This document shows positions 8,453 through 18,726 of a stretch of 64,000 nucleotides of DNA, piece by piece; within the stretch, counting starts at the first letter, position 1, and every line of letters begins with the position of its first letter. The translations under genes and the position numbers were made by a program. A model generated the notes under the pieces. It was not told the origin of the DNA, did not search any database, and was given only the letters and a program-made list of their open reading frames with translations. This DNA comes from Acidobacteriota bacterium (lineage in GTDB: Bacteria; Acidobacteriota; Terriglobia; Bryobacterales; UBA6623). The stretch spans positions 1 through 64,000 of the forward strand of contig WGMB01000015.1 of NCBI GenBank assembly GCA_016125275.1, read 5' to 3'.

Positions 8453-11146
8453 TTATCTCCGCGTGAGCGTCTCGTCCAGGTTCAACAGCACGTTCGCCGC
8501 GACCACCCACGCCGCCCGCTCGACCTCGTCGCCGCCCTGAGCCTCCAGGCGCGGCGGACGCACCGCCGTCAGCCCGATGTCCACATGCTGCCCGCTCTCC
8601 GGCGGACGGCTGCGAAACACCCGCACCGCCAGCACGTTCTTGCCAGGCCGCACCGTCGCCGCCGCCTGCGGCGTCAGCTTGTAGTCCACGTGCGTGCCCG
8701 TCTCCTGCACCGAATCCGCCGCCGCCACTCCGTTCACGAACGCCTCGAAGTGCGCGAACGCCCGCACGTACAGCCGAAAGTCCGTCAGCTCCTTCTCATC
8801 GACGTCGATCTCCGTGCGCAACCACAGATTGTCCGACTCCCACGGCGTGGCGATCGAGAGCTTCTCGTTCGGGTCTTCCTTGTCGGACTCCTTGCGGAAC
8901 ATCCGCCCGAAGGCGCTGCGACCCTTCTCCCACTTGGAATCCTTGAAGCGCGGCTGCATCCAGTCCGCGCCGGGGTCTTCGGTCGTGTAGCGCCACATCG
9001 CCGCCGGGCCTCGGCCCTCTTCGGCCTCGCGCACATCGGCCACCAGCGTCGCCGTGCGCTCGTCGGTGTAGAGCACCCGGTCAAAGTTCACCAGCTCCAG
9101 CGCCCGCTCCCGGTCGCCGGCCAGCTCCGCCCGCGCCTCGGCCTGCAGGGCCAGCACCCTCTCCACTTCGGCCTCGGTCGGCGGACGCACCAAGGCCCGC
9201 TCGAACATCGTGCGCGCGGTCCGCTCCCGGTCGTCGTCGGCAACCGCCAGCGCCAGCCGCTGCGCCGCCTCCATCAGCGTCGGGTCATTCAGCGTCACCA
9301 GCGCCTGCAGCGGCGTGTTCGTGCTGATCCGCCGCACCGTGCAGACCTCGCCCGAAGGCGCGTCGAAGGTCGTCATCGCCGGGTACGGAGACGTCCGCCG
9401 CCACAGCGTATACAGCGACCGCCGGTAGCGCTCGTCGCCCTCGCTCGTCGTCCAGCGGATCGGGCTGTAGATCACCTGCCAGATGCCGTCGGGCTGCCAC
9501 GGCATCACCGGCTCGCCGTAGAGCTCCTCGTTGAGCAGGCCGCTGGCCGCCAGCGCCTGGTCGCGCACCATCTCGGCCGACAGCCGGAAGCGCGCCCCCC
9601 GCGCCAGCAGGCGATTCTTGGGGTCGCTCTCCACCATCGCCGCCGTCACGTCCGACGACTGGCGGTAGGTCGCCGACATCACCATCGTCTTCAGCACGCC
9701 CTTCATGTCCCAATCCAGCCGCATCAGCTCCGTCGCCAGCCAATCGAGCAGCTCCGGGTGCGACGGCGGCAGTCCCTGCGTGCCGAAGTCCTCCTCGGTC
9801 TCCACAATGCCAATGCCCCACAACCGCGACCACAGGCGGTTCACCAGCACCCGCGCCGTCAAGGGGTTGCGCTTGGAGACCAGCCACTTCGCCAGCCCCA
9901 GCCGATTGCGCGGAAACTCCTCCGGGAACGGCTCGAACGCCGCCGGCGTCGCCGGCTCCACCAGCGCGCCAGGCGACAGGAAGCTGCCCCGCTCGTGGAT
10001 GTGCGTCTCGCGCCGCTCGTCCGCCGGCAGCTCGCGGAAGATCAGCGTCGTCACGTCGTCGCTCACCTCCAGCTTCGGCTCGTCGTTGGGCTTGTCGGCG
10101 TCCGCCGTCTGGTTGAAGAAGGCGTAGAGCTGGTAGAACTCCTGGTGCGAGATCGGGTCGTACTTGTGCGAGTGGCACTGCGCGCAGCCCACCGTCAGCC
10201 CCATCCACACCTGCCCGGTCGTCGCCACCCTGTCCTTCACCGCGGCGTCGCGAAACTCTTCGTCGTCGGTGCCGCCCTCGGTGTTCGTCATCGTGTTGCG
10301 ATGAAAGCCCGTGGCGACGAGCTGATCCTCGGTCGGAACCGGCAACAAATCCCCCGCCAACTGCAGGACCGTAAAGCGGTCGAACGGCATGTTGGCGTTC
10401 AACGCCCGGATCACCCAGTCGCGGTAGGGCCAAATCGTCCGCAGCCCGTCCTTCTCATAGCCCTGCGAGTCCGCGTAGCGCGCCAAGTCCAGCCACACCC
10501 GCGCCCAGCGCTCGCCGTAGTGCGGCGAGTTCAGCAGCCGGTCGACCACCTTCTCGTAGGCCTCCGGCGATTCGTCCTCGACGAACGCCTTCACCAGCTC
10601 CGGCTCCGGCGGCAGCCCGGTCAAATCCAGCGCCAGCCGACGCGCCAAGGTATAGCGGTCCGCCTCAACCGAGGGCTTCAGATGTGCTTTGTCCAAGCGA
10701 GCCAGCACGAACGCGTCGATCGGGTTGCGCACCCAGTCCGGCTGCGAGACCGTCGGCGGCTCCGGACGCGCCGGCGCCTCGAAGGCCCAATGCTGCTGGT
10801 ACTTTGCGCCGCCGTCGATCCACTGCTTCAGCACGTCGATCTCGGCCGCCGAGAGCCTCTCGCCGCCGGGCGGCATGGGGTTCTTGTCGTCCTGCACGCG
10901 CGCCACGATGCGGCTGTGGGCCGCGTCTCCCGGCGCTATGCCCGGATGGCCGCCGCTCTTGCCGGTGGCGTGCTCGAATGAGTCCAGCCGCAGGTTCGCC
11001 TGCCGGGCGTGCTCGTCCCGCCCGTGGCACGGCAGGCATTTCTTGAGGATGGGTTGGACCTGCCGCTGAAAGTCCACCTCGGCCGGAACCGTGGGAACCA
11101 GCCACAAAGCGGCAAGCAGGAGCGGGAGCGCACGCGGACCGGACAT
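8453..11146 (-). CDS. PSD1 / DUF1549-DUF1553 planctomycete-type cytochrome c protein
   Basis: ILKKCLPCHGRDEHARQANLRLDS; AFVLARLDKAHLKPS; GDLLPVPTEDQLVATGFHRN; NPLTARVLVNRLW; VCTVRRISTNTPLQALVTLNDP. Confidence 0.93.
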   Translation of the reverse strand: MSGPRALPLLLAALWLVPTVPAEVDFQRQVQPILKKCLPCHGRDEHARQANLRLDSFEHATGKSGGHPGIAPGDAAHSRIVARVQDDKNPMPPGGERLSAAEIDVLKQWIDGGAKYQQHWAFEAPARPEPPTVSQPDWVRNPIDAFVLARLDKAHLKPSVEADRYTLARRLALDLTGLPPEPELVKAFVEDESPEAYEKVVDRLLNSPHYGERWARVWLDLARYADSQGYEKDGLRTIWPYRDWVIRALNANMPFDRFTVLQLAGDLLPVPTEDQLVATGFHRNTMTNTEGGTDDEEFRDAAVKDRVATTGQVWMGLTVGCAQCHSHKYDPISHQEFYQLYAFFNQTADADKPNDEPKLEVSDDVTTLIFRELPADERRETHIHERGSFLSPGALVEPATPAAFEPFPEEFPRNRLGLAKWLVSKRNPLTARVLVNRLWSRLWGIGIVETEEDFGTQGLPPSHPELLDWLATELMRLDWDMKGVLKTMVMSATYRQSSDVTAAMVESDPKNRLLARGARFRLSAEMVRDQALAASGLLNEELYGEPVMPWQPDGIWQVIYSPIRWTTSEGDERYRRSLYTLWRRTSPYPAMTTFDAPSGEVCTVRRISTNTPLQALVTLNDPTLMEAAQRLALAVADDDRERTARTMFERALVRPPTEAEVERVLALQAEARAELAGDRERALELVNFDRVLYTDERTATLVADVREAEEGRGPAAMWRYTTEDPGADWMQPRFKDSKWEKGRSAFGRMFRKESDKEDPNEKLSIATPWESDNLWLRTEIDVDEKELTDFRLYVRAFAHFEAFVNGVAAADSVQETGTHVDYKLTPQAAATVRPGKNVLAVRVFRSRPPESGQHVDIGLTAVRPPRLEAQGGDEVERAAWVVAANVLLNLDETLTRR

Positions 11147-11202
11147 ATCGTCTATCGCTTCCAGGCAGTCTACACCAGCCCGGTCCCGCAGGTCGGCGCC
11201 CG

Positions 11203-12066
11203 CTAGGGCAGCGCTTCCAGAAACTCCCGCGCCAGCTCCGCCGCCGGCCGCTGCTCCACGTCCAGCTCGCGGTTGATCTCCTGCATCTTCTCGAGCGAGA
11301 TCGTGCCGTTCAGCGCCTCCAGAGCCTCCCGCAGCCCCGGATGCGCCTCCAAGGCCTCGGTCCGCGCCACGGCCCCGGCGTCATAGGGAGGGAAGTAGTG
11401 GCGGTCGTCCTCCAGCCGCCGCAGGTTCAGCCGCTCGATCAGCCCGTGCGTGGCGTTGCCCACCGCCACGTCCAGCTCGCCCGCCGCCAGCGCCTGGTAC
11501 ACCAAGTTCAGGTCGAGCGTCTTGGGAGGCCCGGCGAACTCCAGCACGTACTCGTCGGCCAACCCTCTCCAGCCGTCCTCGCGCTCCAGGAACTCGAAGT
11601 TCATGCCGATCGTCATCTCCGGCGCCAGCCGAGCCAGCTCCGACAGCGTACGCAGGCTCGGCGGCGCGTCCCGCCGCACCAGCAGCGCAAACGTGCTGTC
11701 AAAGCCGAACTGCACCGGCCACTCCGCCCCGAAGCGTTCGGCGTACTCCTGTTGCACGATCTCCAGCGTCCGCGCCGGATCCTTCTCGGGAGCATGTTGC
11801 AGGATGGCCGTCAGCGCCGTGCCGGTGTACTCGGGGTAGACGTCCGCCTGGCCGGAGACCAGAGCCTGTTGGCACAGGAACGTGCCGCCCAGGTTCATCC
11901 GCCGCTCCACCGTCAGCCCCGTCTTGCGTTCGATCTGCTGCGCGATGAGCTCGGCCAAAAAGTGGTTTTCCGAGAAATTCTTCGAGGCGACGACGATCGT
12001 GTCGGTTCCCCGCCCGCATCCCGCCAGCAGGATCGTCAGCGCCCAGAAACCAAGCCGTCGTCGCAT
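11203..12066 (-). CDS. Glycine betaine/choline-type ABC transporter substrate-binding lipoprotein (OpuAC/YehZ-like)
   Basis: Lipobox LLAGC; IVVASKNFSENHFLAELIAQQIERKTGLTVERRMNLGGTFLCQQALVSGQADVYPEYTGTAL. Confidence 0.9.
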   Translation of the reverse strand: MRRRLGFWALTILLAGCGRGTDTIVVASKNFSENHFLAELIAQQIERKTGLTVERRMNLGGTFLCQQALVSGQADVYPEYTGTALTAILQHAPEKDPARTLEIVQQEYAERFGAEWPVQFGFDSTFALLVRRDAPPSLRTLSELARLAPEMTIGMNFEFLEREDGWRGLADEYVLEFAGPPKTLDLNLVYQALAAGELDVAVGNATHGLIERLNLRRLEDDRHYFPPYDAGAVARTEALEAHPGLREALEALNGTISLEKMQEINRELDVEQRPAAELAREFLEALP

Positions 12067-12079
12067 CGTGCAGCCCGGA

Positions 12080-13936
12080 CTAGTCGTCCACCTTCTCCGG
12101 CGGCCCCGTCAGCCAGGCCGTAAAGCGTTCCTTCTGCTCCGGCGTCGCCTCGGGATCGACCTCCAGCTTCCAGCTCTCCCGCGGCGCCGCGCCCGCATGT
12201 ACGGCAATGCGCTCCAGTCTCTCCCGCCGCGCCACCAGCACGTCCAGCGTGTCGCCCGGCTGGTACTGCTTCAAGCGAGCCTCCCAGCCCGCCGGCGGCA
12301 CGCGGTAGTCGCCGATCGCCAAAATCTCATCGTCCAAATTCAGCCCGCCTTCATACCCGGGCCCGCCGCGCTCCACGCCGGTCACCACCAGCCGGCCGTC
12401 CTTCACCGCCGTGCTCACCCCCAGCCAGGCCGGCGTCTCCTTGCTCTCGTCGGGCTCCTTCACCGGCTCGAAGCGCAGGCCGAACCACCCCAGCGCCTCG
12501 GAAAAGTCCAGCTCCCCCGGCTCATCCAGCGCCCCCGCCAGCCATACCGACAGGTCCTCTCCGGCCGTCTCGCTCAGCAGCGCCCGAAACTCCTGCTCCG
12601 TAAAGCCCTTCTCCCCGGAGTAGCGCTCGTACGCCAGCCGCATCGCGTCGTCCAGCCCACGGCGATCCTTGGTCGCGGCGCGAATTCGCGCGTCCAGCAG
12701 AAACCCGATCACCGCCCCGGAGGCGTAGTAGCTCACCTCGTCGTTCGACGCGTTGTCGTTGCGCTTGTACAGCTTCACCCAGGTGTCGAACGACGATTCC
12801 GTGGTCGATTGCGTCAGCCGCCCCGGCCGCGTCTGCACGCTGCGGATGTCGCCGGTCAGGCCGTCCAGAAACTCCTTGTGGTCGATCACCTCGGCCCGCG
12901 CCAGCAAAATCCCTTCGTAGTAGGAGGTCAGCCCCTCCACCACCCACAAGCTCGGCGTATAGTTCTCGCGCTCGTAGTCGAACGGCCCCAGCGCCGCCGG
13001 CCGCAGCCGCTTGCCGTTCCAGGTGTGGAAGAACTCGTGGCTCACCAGCCGCATCCAGCGCACGAAGCCCGCCCGCGTCCGGGTGGAGAAGCGGTCCGTC
13101 ATCAGCAAGGTGGACGTCTTGTGCTCCAGCCCGCCGCCGGACTGCGTGATCGCATTGAGGTAGCGGTAGCGCGGGTACGGCGCCTGCCCCCAAAAGCGGA
13201 TCTGCGCCCGCGTCACAGCCTCCACGCCCTCGGCCGACTTCGGCCCGTCCCACACGCCGCCCTCGCCCAGGTTCACCAGCGCGTGCGGCTTGCCGTCGAT
13301 CGTGAAGTTGTAGACGTCCAGCTCGCCGGCCAGAATCGGCGAATCCACTAGCTCGTCGAAATCCTGCGCCACGTAGGAGTGCGGCGTCTCGCCCGCCGCC
13401 ATGCCGCTGGCCGAATGCCGCCAGTTGGCGGGCATCTCGAGCTGCACCCTGTGCGACAGCGCCGCCGGACGGTTCGTCGCCGGGTCCACCAGCGTCACAT
13501 ACGTCCCCGCGCCCACCAGAATCGCGAAATCCTTCTCCACCCAGTTCGTGCGCACGGTCATCTCCCGCGCGTACAGCCGGTAGCGCACACGCACCCGGCC
13601 GGCGCCGCCGGTCTCCACCCGCCAGCGGTTCTTCGAGATCTTCCCGACGCCCGCGTCGGACTCGATGCGCTCCAGCCGCCCGGCGTAGTCGCGAATCAGA
13701 TAGGAGCCCGGCGTCCAGGTCGCCATCATCAGCTCCACCGCCGCCCGCCCGTCACTGGGATACGACGCCTCGACCTCGAAGTAGTTCGTCTCCGGCGCCG
13801 GAAACCGCAAGGTGTACTCGATCGAAGGCATAGTCTGTCCCAACCCGTGCGCGGCGAAAACAAGCAAGAGCAGCCATCCGGACAAGACCGCTCTGCCGGA
13901 GACGGGCATGCCTGTCCGTCGAATCCCAACCGCCAT
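12080..13936 (-). CDS. M61 family metallopeptidase with PDZ domain
   Basis: HEFFHTWNGKRLRP zinc site; C-terminal PDZ-like region GGPGYEGGLNLDDEILAIGDYRV. Confidence 0.9.
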   Translation of the reverse strand: MAVGIRRTGMPVSGRAVLSGWLLLLVFAAHGLGQTMPSIEYTLRFPAPETNYFEVEASYPSDGRAAVELMMATWTPGSYLIRDYAGRLERIESDAGVGKISKNRWRVETGGAGRVRVRYRLYAREMTVRTNWVEKDFAILVGAGTYVTLVDPATNRPAALSHRVQLEMPANWRHSASGMAAGETPHSYVAQDFDELVDSPILAGELDVYNFTIDGKPHALVNLGEGGVWDGPKSAEGVEAVTRAQIRFWGQAPYPRYRYLNAITQSGGGLEHKTSTLLMTDRFSTRTRAGFVRWMRLVSHEFFHTWNGKRLRPAALGPFDYERENYTPSLWVVEGLTSYYEGILLARAEVIDHKEFLDGLTGDIRSVQTRPGRLTQSTTESSFDTWVKLYKRNDNASNDEVSYYASGAVIGFLLDARIRAATKDRRGLDDAMRLAYERYSGEKGFTEQEFRALLSETAGEDLSVWLAGALDEPGELDFSEALGWFGLRFEPVKEPDESKETPAWLGVSTAVKDGRLVVTGVERGGPGYEGGLNLDDEILAIGDYRVPPAGWEARLKQYQPGDTLDVLVARRERLERIAVHAGAAPRESWKLEVDPEATPEQKERFTAWLTGPPEKVDD

Positions 13937-15687
13937 CAGCGTCCTCCCAGGCGGCTCCGCAGAGCCCTCGCCTGCGTCGCCAGCGTCTCCAGCTCCTGGC
14001 GGCGGTCCTGCAAGTGGTCGCGCTCCCCGCGCACGAAGCGGGTGTACGGCGCGATCGTCTCCTCGATGCGGCTACGGCTGCGCTGGATCTCCTTGCGGAA
14101 CTGCCCTTCCACGGCCTCTTCCAACTGTCGCCGCAACGTCGAAATCTTCTCGCGCAGCTCCTTCTTGGCCTGGCCCCGCTTGTGCGGCAGCACGAACAGC
14201 CCCACCACCGCCATCAGCCCCGCCGCCGCGATGCCCGTGAAGTCGGCCACCGACGACGAAGCCGCCAGCGACACCGCCGCGCCCAGCCCCACCGCGCCCA
14301 CTTCCAGCAGCGCCGCGTTCGCCACCGCGCCCTGCACCGACTCCGCCATGCGGGCCGCCTCGCGCGCCTTGTCGTAGTTCTTCAGCGTGTCCTGCGCGGA
14401 CTTGCCCACCGTGTCCAGCAGCCGCGTGCGGTCATACTCGAAGCCGCCCGAAAGCTTGTCCACGATGTCGCTCGAATGCTCGCTACGGCGCTGCTCCAGC
14501 CGCTCGCGGATCGCCCGCCACTGCTGCAGGTCCGACGTCACCAGCCAGTCGATGATGTCGTGCACCTTGTCTTCGATCTGCTGCGGCGCGCGCGCCACCA
14601 CCACCCGCTCGAAGTTCTCGCGCACCTTCGCCTTGTTGAGCAGATCGAACACCCGCCCCATGCGGATCATCTCGTCGAAGAAGTCGTGCCCCCGGGCCTC
14701 GAACTGGTGCAGGATCAGGTCGATGTCGCTCATCCGCAACGCGAACCCCGCCTCCATGTCCTTCTCGTAGACCGCCAGTTGGCCCTGGATCTCCTCCACG
14801 CTGCGGATGTCGCCTTCGAGCACTTCCAGCCGCGCGTCGATCGTCCGCGCCGCCGCGTCGCTCAGCCGCAGCCCCACGCCCAAAGGGTTCAGCAGCTTCA
14901 GCCGAAATCTCTCCTGCTCGTCCAGCGTCGAGCGGATGTGCTCCTCCATCGCCGCGAAGCCCGAAGCCGCCAAGCCCGCCTCGTCCTCGCTCTGCTTGGC
15001 CCGCAAAGCTTGCTTGGCCGACACCAGGAAGATCTCCGGCGTCTCGCCCAGCAGCGTCCGAAAGCTCTCCGCCACGAACGCCCTCACCCTCTCGCGGTCC
15101 TCCGGCGTCTCCAGGATGTCGACCTTGTTCACCACCATCAGGACCTTCTTGCCCCAATCGCGGATGCCGGCCAAGAAGGCCCTCTCGCTCTCGGTGAAAG
15201 GCCGGTCCGCCGAGGTCACGAACAGCACCAGGTCCGCCCGCGGGATGAAGTGCCGCGTCAGCGCTTCGTGCTCGCGGTCGATGGCGTTGGTCCCCGGCGT
15301 ATCGACCAGCGTCAGATCCTCCAGCATCGGCGCGTCGGCGGTGAGCTGCAGCACGCCTTCGTCCACGGCCAACCCGGAGGCCGCCGCGTCCTTGCCCCGC
15401 AGCACCTGGATCTTCGCCGTCGTCGGCGTGACGCCCTCTTCCAGAACCTTGCGGCCGAGCAGGGCGTTCACAAAGGCGCTCTTGCCCGAGTTGAACTCCC
15501 CCACGATCACCAGCAGGAACAGGTCGTCCAACTGCCGGATCGAGTTGCGAAAGGCCTCGTCCTCGGCCCCTTGCAGCCCGATGCGCGTCAGGGCCGCCCG
15601 CAGGTCCCCCAGCGTCTGGCGGACCTTCTGCAGATACTGCTCCCGCTCGGGACCCAGCAAGCGTACGTTGGCGAGAGGCGCTGGCAC
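13936..15687 (-). CDS. Dynamin-like GTPase
   Basis: GEFNSGKSAFVNALLG (G1), TPTTAK (G2), LVDTPGTNAI (G3), VVNKVDIL (G4). TGATG overlap with the downstream M61 gene. Confidence 0.88.
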   Translation of the reverse strand: MPAPLANVRLLGPEREQYLQKVRQTLGDLRAALTRIGLQGAEDEAFRNSIRQLDDLFLLVIVGEFNSGKSAFVNALLGRKVLEEGVTPTTAKIQVLRGKDAAASGLAVDEGVLQLTADAPMLEDLTLVDTPGTNAIDREHEALTRHFIPRADLVLFVTSADRPFTESERAFLAGIRDWGKKVLMVVNKVDILETPEDRERVRAFVAESFRTLLGETPEIFLVSAKQALRAKQSEDEAGLAASGFAAMEEHIRSTLDEQERFRLKLLNPLGVGLRLSDAAARTIDARLEVLEGDIRSVEEIQGQLAVYEKDMEAGFALRMSDIDLILHQFEARGHDFFDEMIRMGRVFDLLNKAKVRENFERVVVARAPQQIEDKVHDIIDWLVTSDLQQWRAIRERLEQRRSEHSSDIVDKLSGGFEYDRTRLLDTVGKSAQDTLKNYDKAREAARMAESVQGAVANAALLEVGAVGLGAAVSLAASSSVADFTGIAAAGLMAVVGLFVLPHKRGQAKKELREKISTLRRQLEEAVEGQFRKEIQRSRSRIEETIAPYTRFVRGERDHLQDRRQELETLATQARALRSRLGGR

Positions 15688-15776
15688 GTCGTTGTCCTCA
15701 CCTATTGTGCAATAACCATCCGGCGGCGCCGCGGCTCCGGAGCCGATCCGGGCCCTTGATACAATCCGGCAAAGGA

Positions 15777-17801
15777 ATGGGTCGAATTCGTGTTCTGCCG
15801 GACAACATCGCCAACAAGATTGCCGCCGGCGAAGTCGTCGAGCGGCCGGCGTCGGTCGTCAAAGAGCTGCTCGAGAACTCCCTCGACGCCGGCGCCTCGC
15901 GCCTGCGCGTGGAAGCCGTCGCCGGCGGTCGCCGCCTGATCCGCATCTCCGACGACGGCTGCGGCATGAGCCAAGACGACGCTCTGCTGGCCTTCGAGCG
16001 TCACGCCACCAGTAAGCTGCGCGACGTCGCCGACCTGTTCTCCATCCGCACCCTCGGCTTCCGCGGCGAAGCCCTGCCCTCCATCGCCAGCGTCTCCCGC
16101 CTGACGCTCGAAACCCGCGCCGCCGATGAGCAGATCGGAACCCGCATCGAGATCGCCGGCGGCCGCATGCTCCAAGTCCAGGAGACCGCCCTGCCGCCCG
16201 GCACCACCATCGCCGTCAAGGACCTGTTCTACAACGTCCCCGTGCGGCGAAAGTTCCTGCGCACCGAAAAGACCGAGCTGGCCCACGTCGCCGCCCTGGT
16301 CACCCACTACAGCCTGGCCCACCTCGACAAGTCCTTCCACCTGTCGAACGAGAACGGCCCGCTGCTCAACGTCACCCCGGTCACCGAGCTCGGCGACCGC
16401 GTCTACCAGGTCTTCGGCTCCGCCGTTCTCGACGACCTGGTCGAGCTCCGCCCCATCGAGCGGGAGCTCGAAGTAGGCCCCTCGCCCGCCCCGGGTCCGT
16501 TCACAGACCCCGCCGACGCCGCCGAGCGCCGCGCCGTCCGCCAGAGCTTCCGGCTGCGCGGCTACGTCTCCCGAGCCCACATCCAAAAGCTCAACCGCAA
16601 CTCCATCTACGTCTTCGTCAACAACCGCCTCATCCGCGACCGCGTCGTGCTCAAGGCCATCTCCAACGCCTATCACAACGTCATCCCGCCCGGCAGCTTC
16701 CCCTTCGCCCTGCTCTTCCTCGACATTCCCTACGACGAGGTCGACGTGAACGTGCACCCCTCGAAGACCGAGGTGCGCTTTCGCCACCAGTCCTTCATCC
16801 ACGACTTCGTGCGCGACGCCTTGCGCCAGCGTCTGTTCGAGTCCAAGCCGGTCTCGGCCCTGCCCCTGCCGGCCTCGCCCGCCCAGCCCGCCGCCGGCCT
16901 GCCCTATTCCGAAGCCTCCCAGCGGCTGGACCGCGAGTCCCCCGCCCCCGACGAGCCCGGCGAGGTCGCTCCCGAGCTGCGCCTGCGCTCCGAAGCCCCG
17001 CCCAGCGGCCGCCTGGACTTCGGCGCCGCCCCGGCCATGAATTTCGGCGCCCCGCCGCCGGCAGATTTCGGCGCTCCTCCGGCCGCCGGCCCCGCGCCCT
17101 CCGAAGCCGCCGCCCCGTCGCCCATCTTCGACCCCGCCGGCCTGCCCCCCATCGACCCTCGTCCGCACAGCCGAGCCCCTTTGGTGGACCGCCCCGGCGA
17201 AGGGCTCGAGTCGCTGGCCTCCCTCGACCGCCTGCGCCCCTTGGGGCAGATCCGCGACAGCTTCATCGTCGCCGCCGGGCCCGACGGCCTCTGGATCATC
17301 GACCAGCACGTGGCCCACGAGCGCATCCTGTTCGAGCAGGTCGTGGCGCGCCGGCGCCAGGGCCGCCCCGAGGTCCAGCGCCTGCTCATGCCCATCATCC
17401 TGACCCTGCAACCCGGGCAGGACCTCGTCTTCGACCGCCTCAATGAAGAGCTCGAGCGCAACGGTTTCGAAATCGAGCCCTTCGGCAGCCGCACCATCGC
17501 CGTCAAGGCCGCTCCCGCCGCCCTGAGCCCGCCCGAGATCGAGAGCCTGCTGCACGAGATCCTCGAAACCCCCGAGCGCGAGCTCCGTTCCGTTTCGCTC
17601 GACAGTCTGCAATCGCAAATCGCCGCCACCATCGCCTGCCACGCCGCCATCAAGGTCAACATGCCCCTCGATCCGGCCAAAATGCGCTGGCTGCTCGACG
17701 AGCTCGCCAAGACCGAGTGCCCCATGGCCTGCCCCCACGGCCGCCCCATCGCCCTGCGCTACGGCCTCAAGGACATCCTCAAGGCCTTCCACCGCATCTA
17801 G
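15777..17801 (+). CDS. mutL: DNA mismatch repair protein MutL
   Basis: MGRIRVLPDNIANKIAAGEVVERPASVVKELLENSLDAGA...; C-terminal ACHAAIKVNMPL...CPHGRPIALRY. Confidence 0.97.
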   Translation: MGRIRVLPDNIANKIAAGEVVERPASVVKELLENSLDAGASRLRVEAVAGGRRLIRISDDGCGMSQDDALLAFERHATSKLRDVADLFSIRTLGFRGEALPSIASVSRLTLETRAADEQIGTRIEIAGGRMLQVQETALPPGTTIAVKDLFYNVPVRRKFLRTEKTELAHVAALVTHYSLAHLDKSFHLSNENGPLLNVTPVTELGDRVYQVFGSAVLDDLVELRPIERELEVGPSPAPGPFTDPADAAERRAVRQSFRLRGYVSRAHIQKLNRNSIYVFVNNRLIRDRVVLKAISNAYHNVIPPGSFPFALLFLDIPYDEVDVNVHPSKTEVRFRHQSFIHDFVRDALRQRLFESKPVSALPLPASPAQPAAGLPYSEASQRLDRESPAPDEPGEVAPELRLRSEAPPSGRLDFGAAPAMNFGAPPPADFGAPPAAGPAPSEAAAPSPIFDPAGLPPIDPRPHSRAPLVDRPGEGLESLASLDRLRPLGQIRDSFIVAAGPDGLWIIDQHVAHERILFEQVVARRRQGRPEVQRLLMPIILTLQPGQDLVFDRLNEELERNGFEIEPFGSRTIAVKAAPAALSPPEIESLLHEILETPERELRSVSLDSLQSQIAATIACHAAIKVNMPLDPAKMRWLLDELAKTECPMACPHGRPIALRYGLKDILKAFHRI

Positions 17802-17880
17802 GGCCTTCGAGCCGCCCTTCAAGGTTTGCCTCCGAGCGGCCGATACTCCTCACGGGCTCTCGTGGAACTCGGGCCCCAGC

Positions 17881-18726
17881 ATGCAAGTCAGCAGCTTGGC
17901 ATCGATCCGGCGCGAGCCGAGACCTCCCTGGGCGTTGCGGTCCTTGCCCGTCCTCCCAACCGCCGCCTTACAGCTCGTCTCGATGCTCGAGGACGAGGAG
18001 TCCTCGATCCAAGAGATCACCCGCCTGCTGCGCCAGAGCCCGCCGGTCAGCGCGGAGATCCTGCGCGTCGCCAACTCGGTGCACTACCGCCGCGGTCCCC
18101 GGATCGCTGACATTCAGCGCGCGGTCTCCACCGTCGGGCTCCGCCGCGCGCACCGCCTCGCCCTGGCCTTCTGCCTACGCGGGCTGCTGGAACCGGTCGC
18201 GCAATACCCCGTGCTGCACACCTGCTGGGAGACCGCCATCTCGACTGCGGTCCTCTCCGAAGCCCTGGCCGGCGCCTTCCAGATCCGCCCCGGCAAGGCC
18301 TACACCGCCGGCCTGCTGCACAACGTCGGCTGCCTGGCCCTCAGCGCCGCCTACCCGAGCGCCTACGCCCAGATGCTGGATCTCAATCGAACTCACGAGT
18401 TCTCATTGATCGAATCCGAGCGGTCGCTGTTTGACACCGACCATCACGCCGTAGGGGCCTGGTTGGTCGACCACTACGGACTGCCCGCTGAGTTCAGCGC
18501 CGTCGCGGCGGAGTACGGAGACGACTCGCTGAACAGCCGCGATCTGGTCACGCTCGTCCGCGCCGGCCACCGCCTCTCCTTGCTGCTGGGCCTGCGGCCG
18601 GACGGCTCCACCGACGAGACCAAGGCCGTCCGGGCCCTCATCCGCAACCTGCCGATCGACGACCCCGAGACCGCCCTGACGCAGGTTTCCGCGGCCTATC
18701 CGTACTTGCTGGAGGTGCAGTCCTGA
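17881..18726 (+). CDS. HDOD domain-containing protein
   Basis: LPVLPTAALQLVSMLEDEESSIQEITRLLRQSPPVSAEILRVANSVHYRR...GLLHNVGCLAL. Confidence 0.87.
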   Translation: MQVSSLASIRREPRPPWALRSLPVLPTAALQLVSMLEDEESSIQEITRLLRQSPPVSAEILRVANSVHYRRGPRIADIQRAVSTVGLRRAHRLALAFCLRGLLEPVAQYPVLHTCWETAISTAVLSEALAGAFQIRPGKAYTAGLLHNVGCLALSAAYPSAYAQMLDLNRTHEFSLIESERSLFDTDHHAVGAWLVDHYGLPAEFSAVAAEYGDDSLNSRDLVTLVRAGHRLSLLLGLRPDGSTDETKAVRALIRNLPIDDPETALTQVSAAYPYLLEVQS

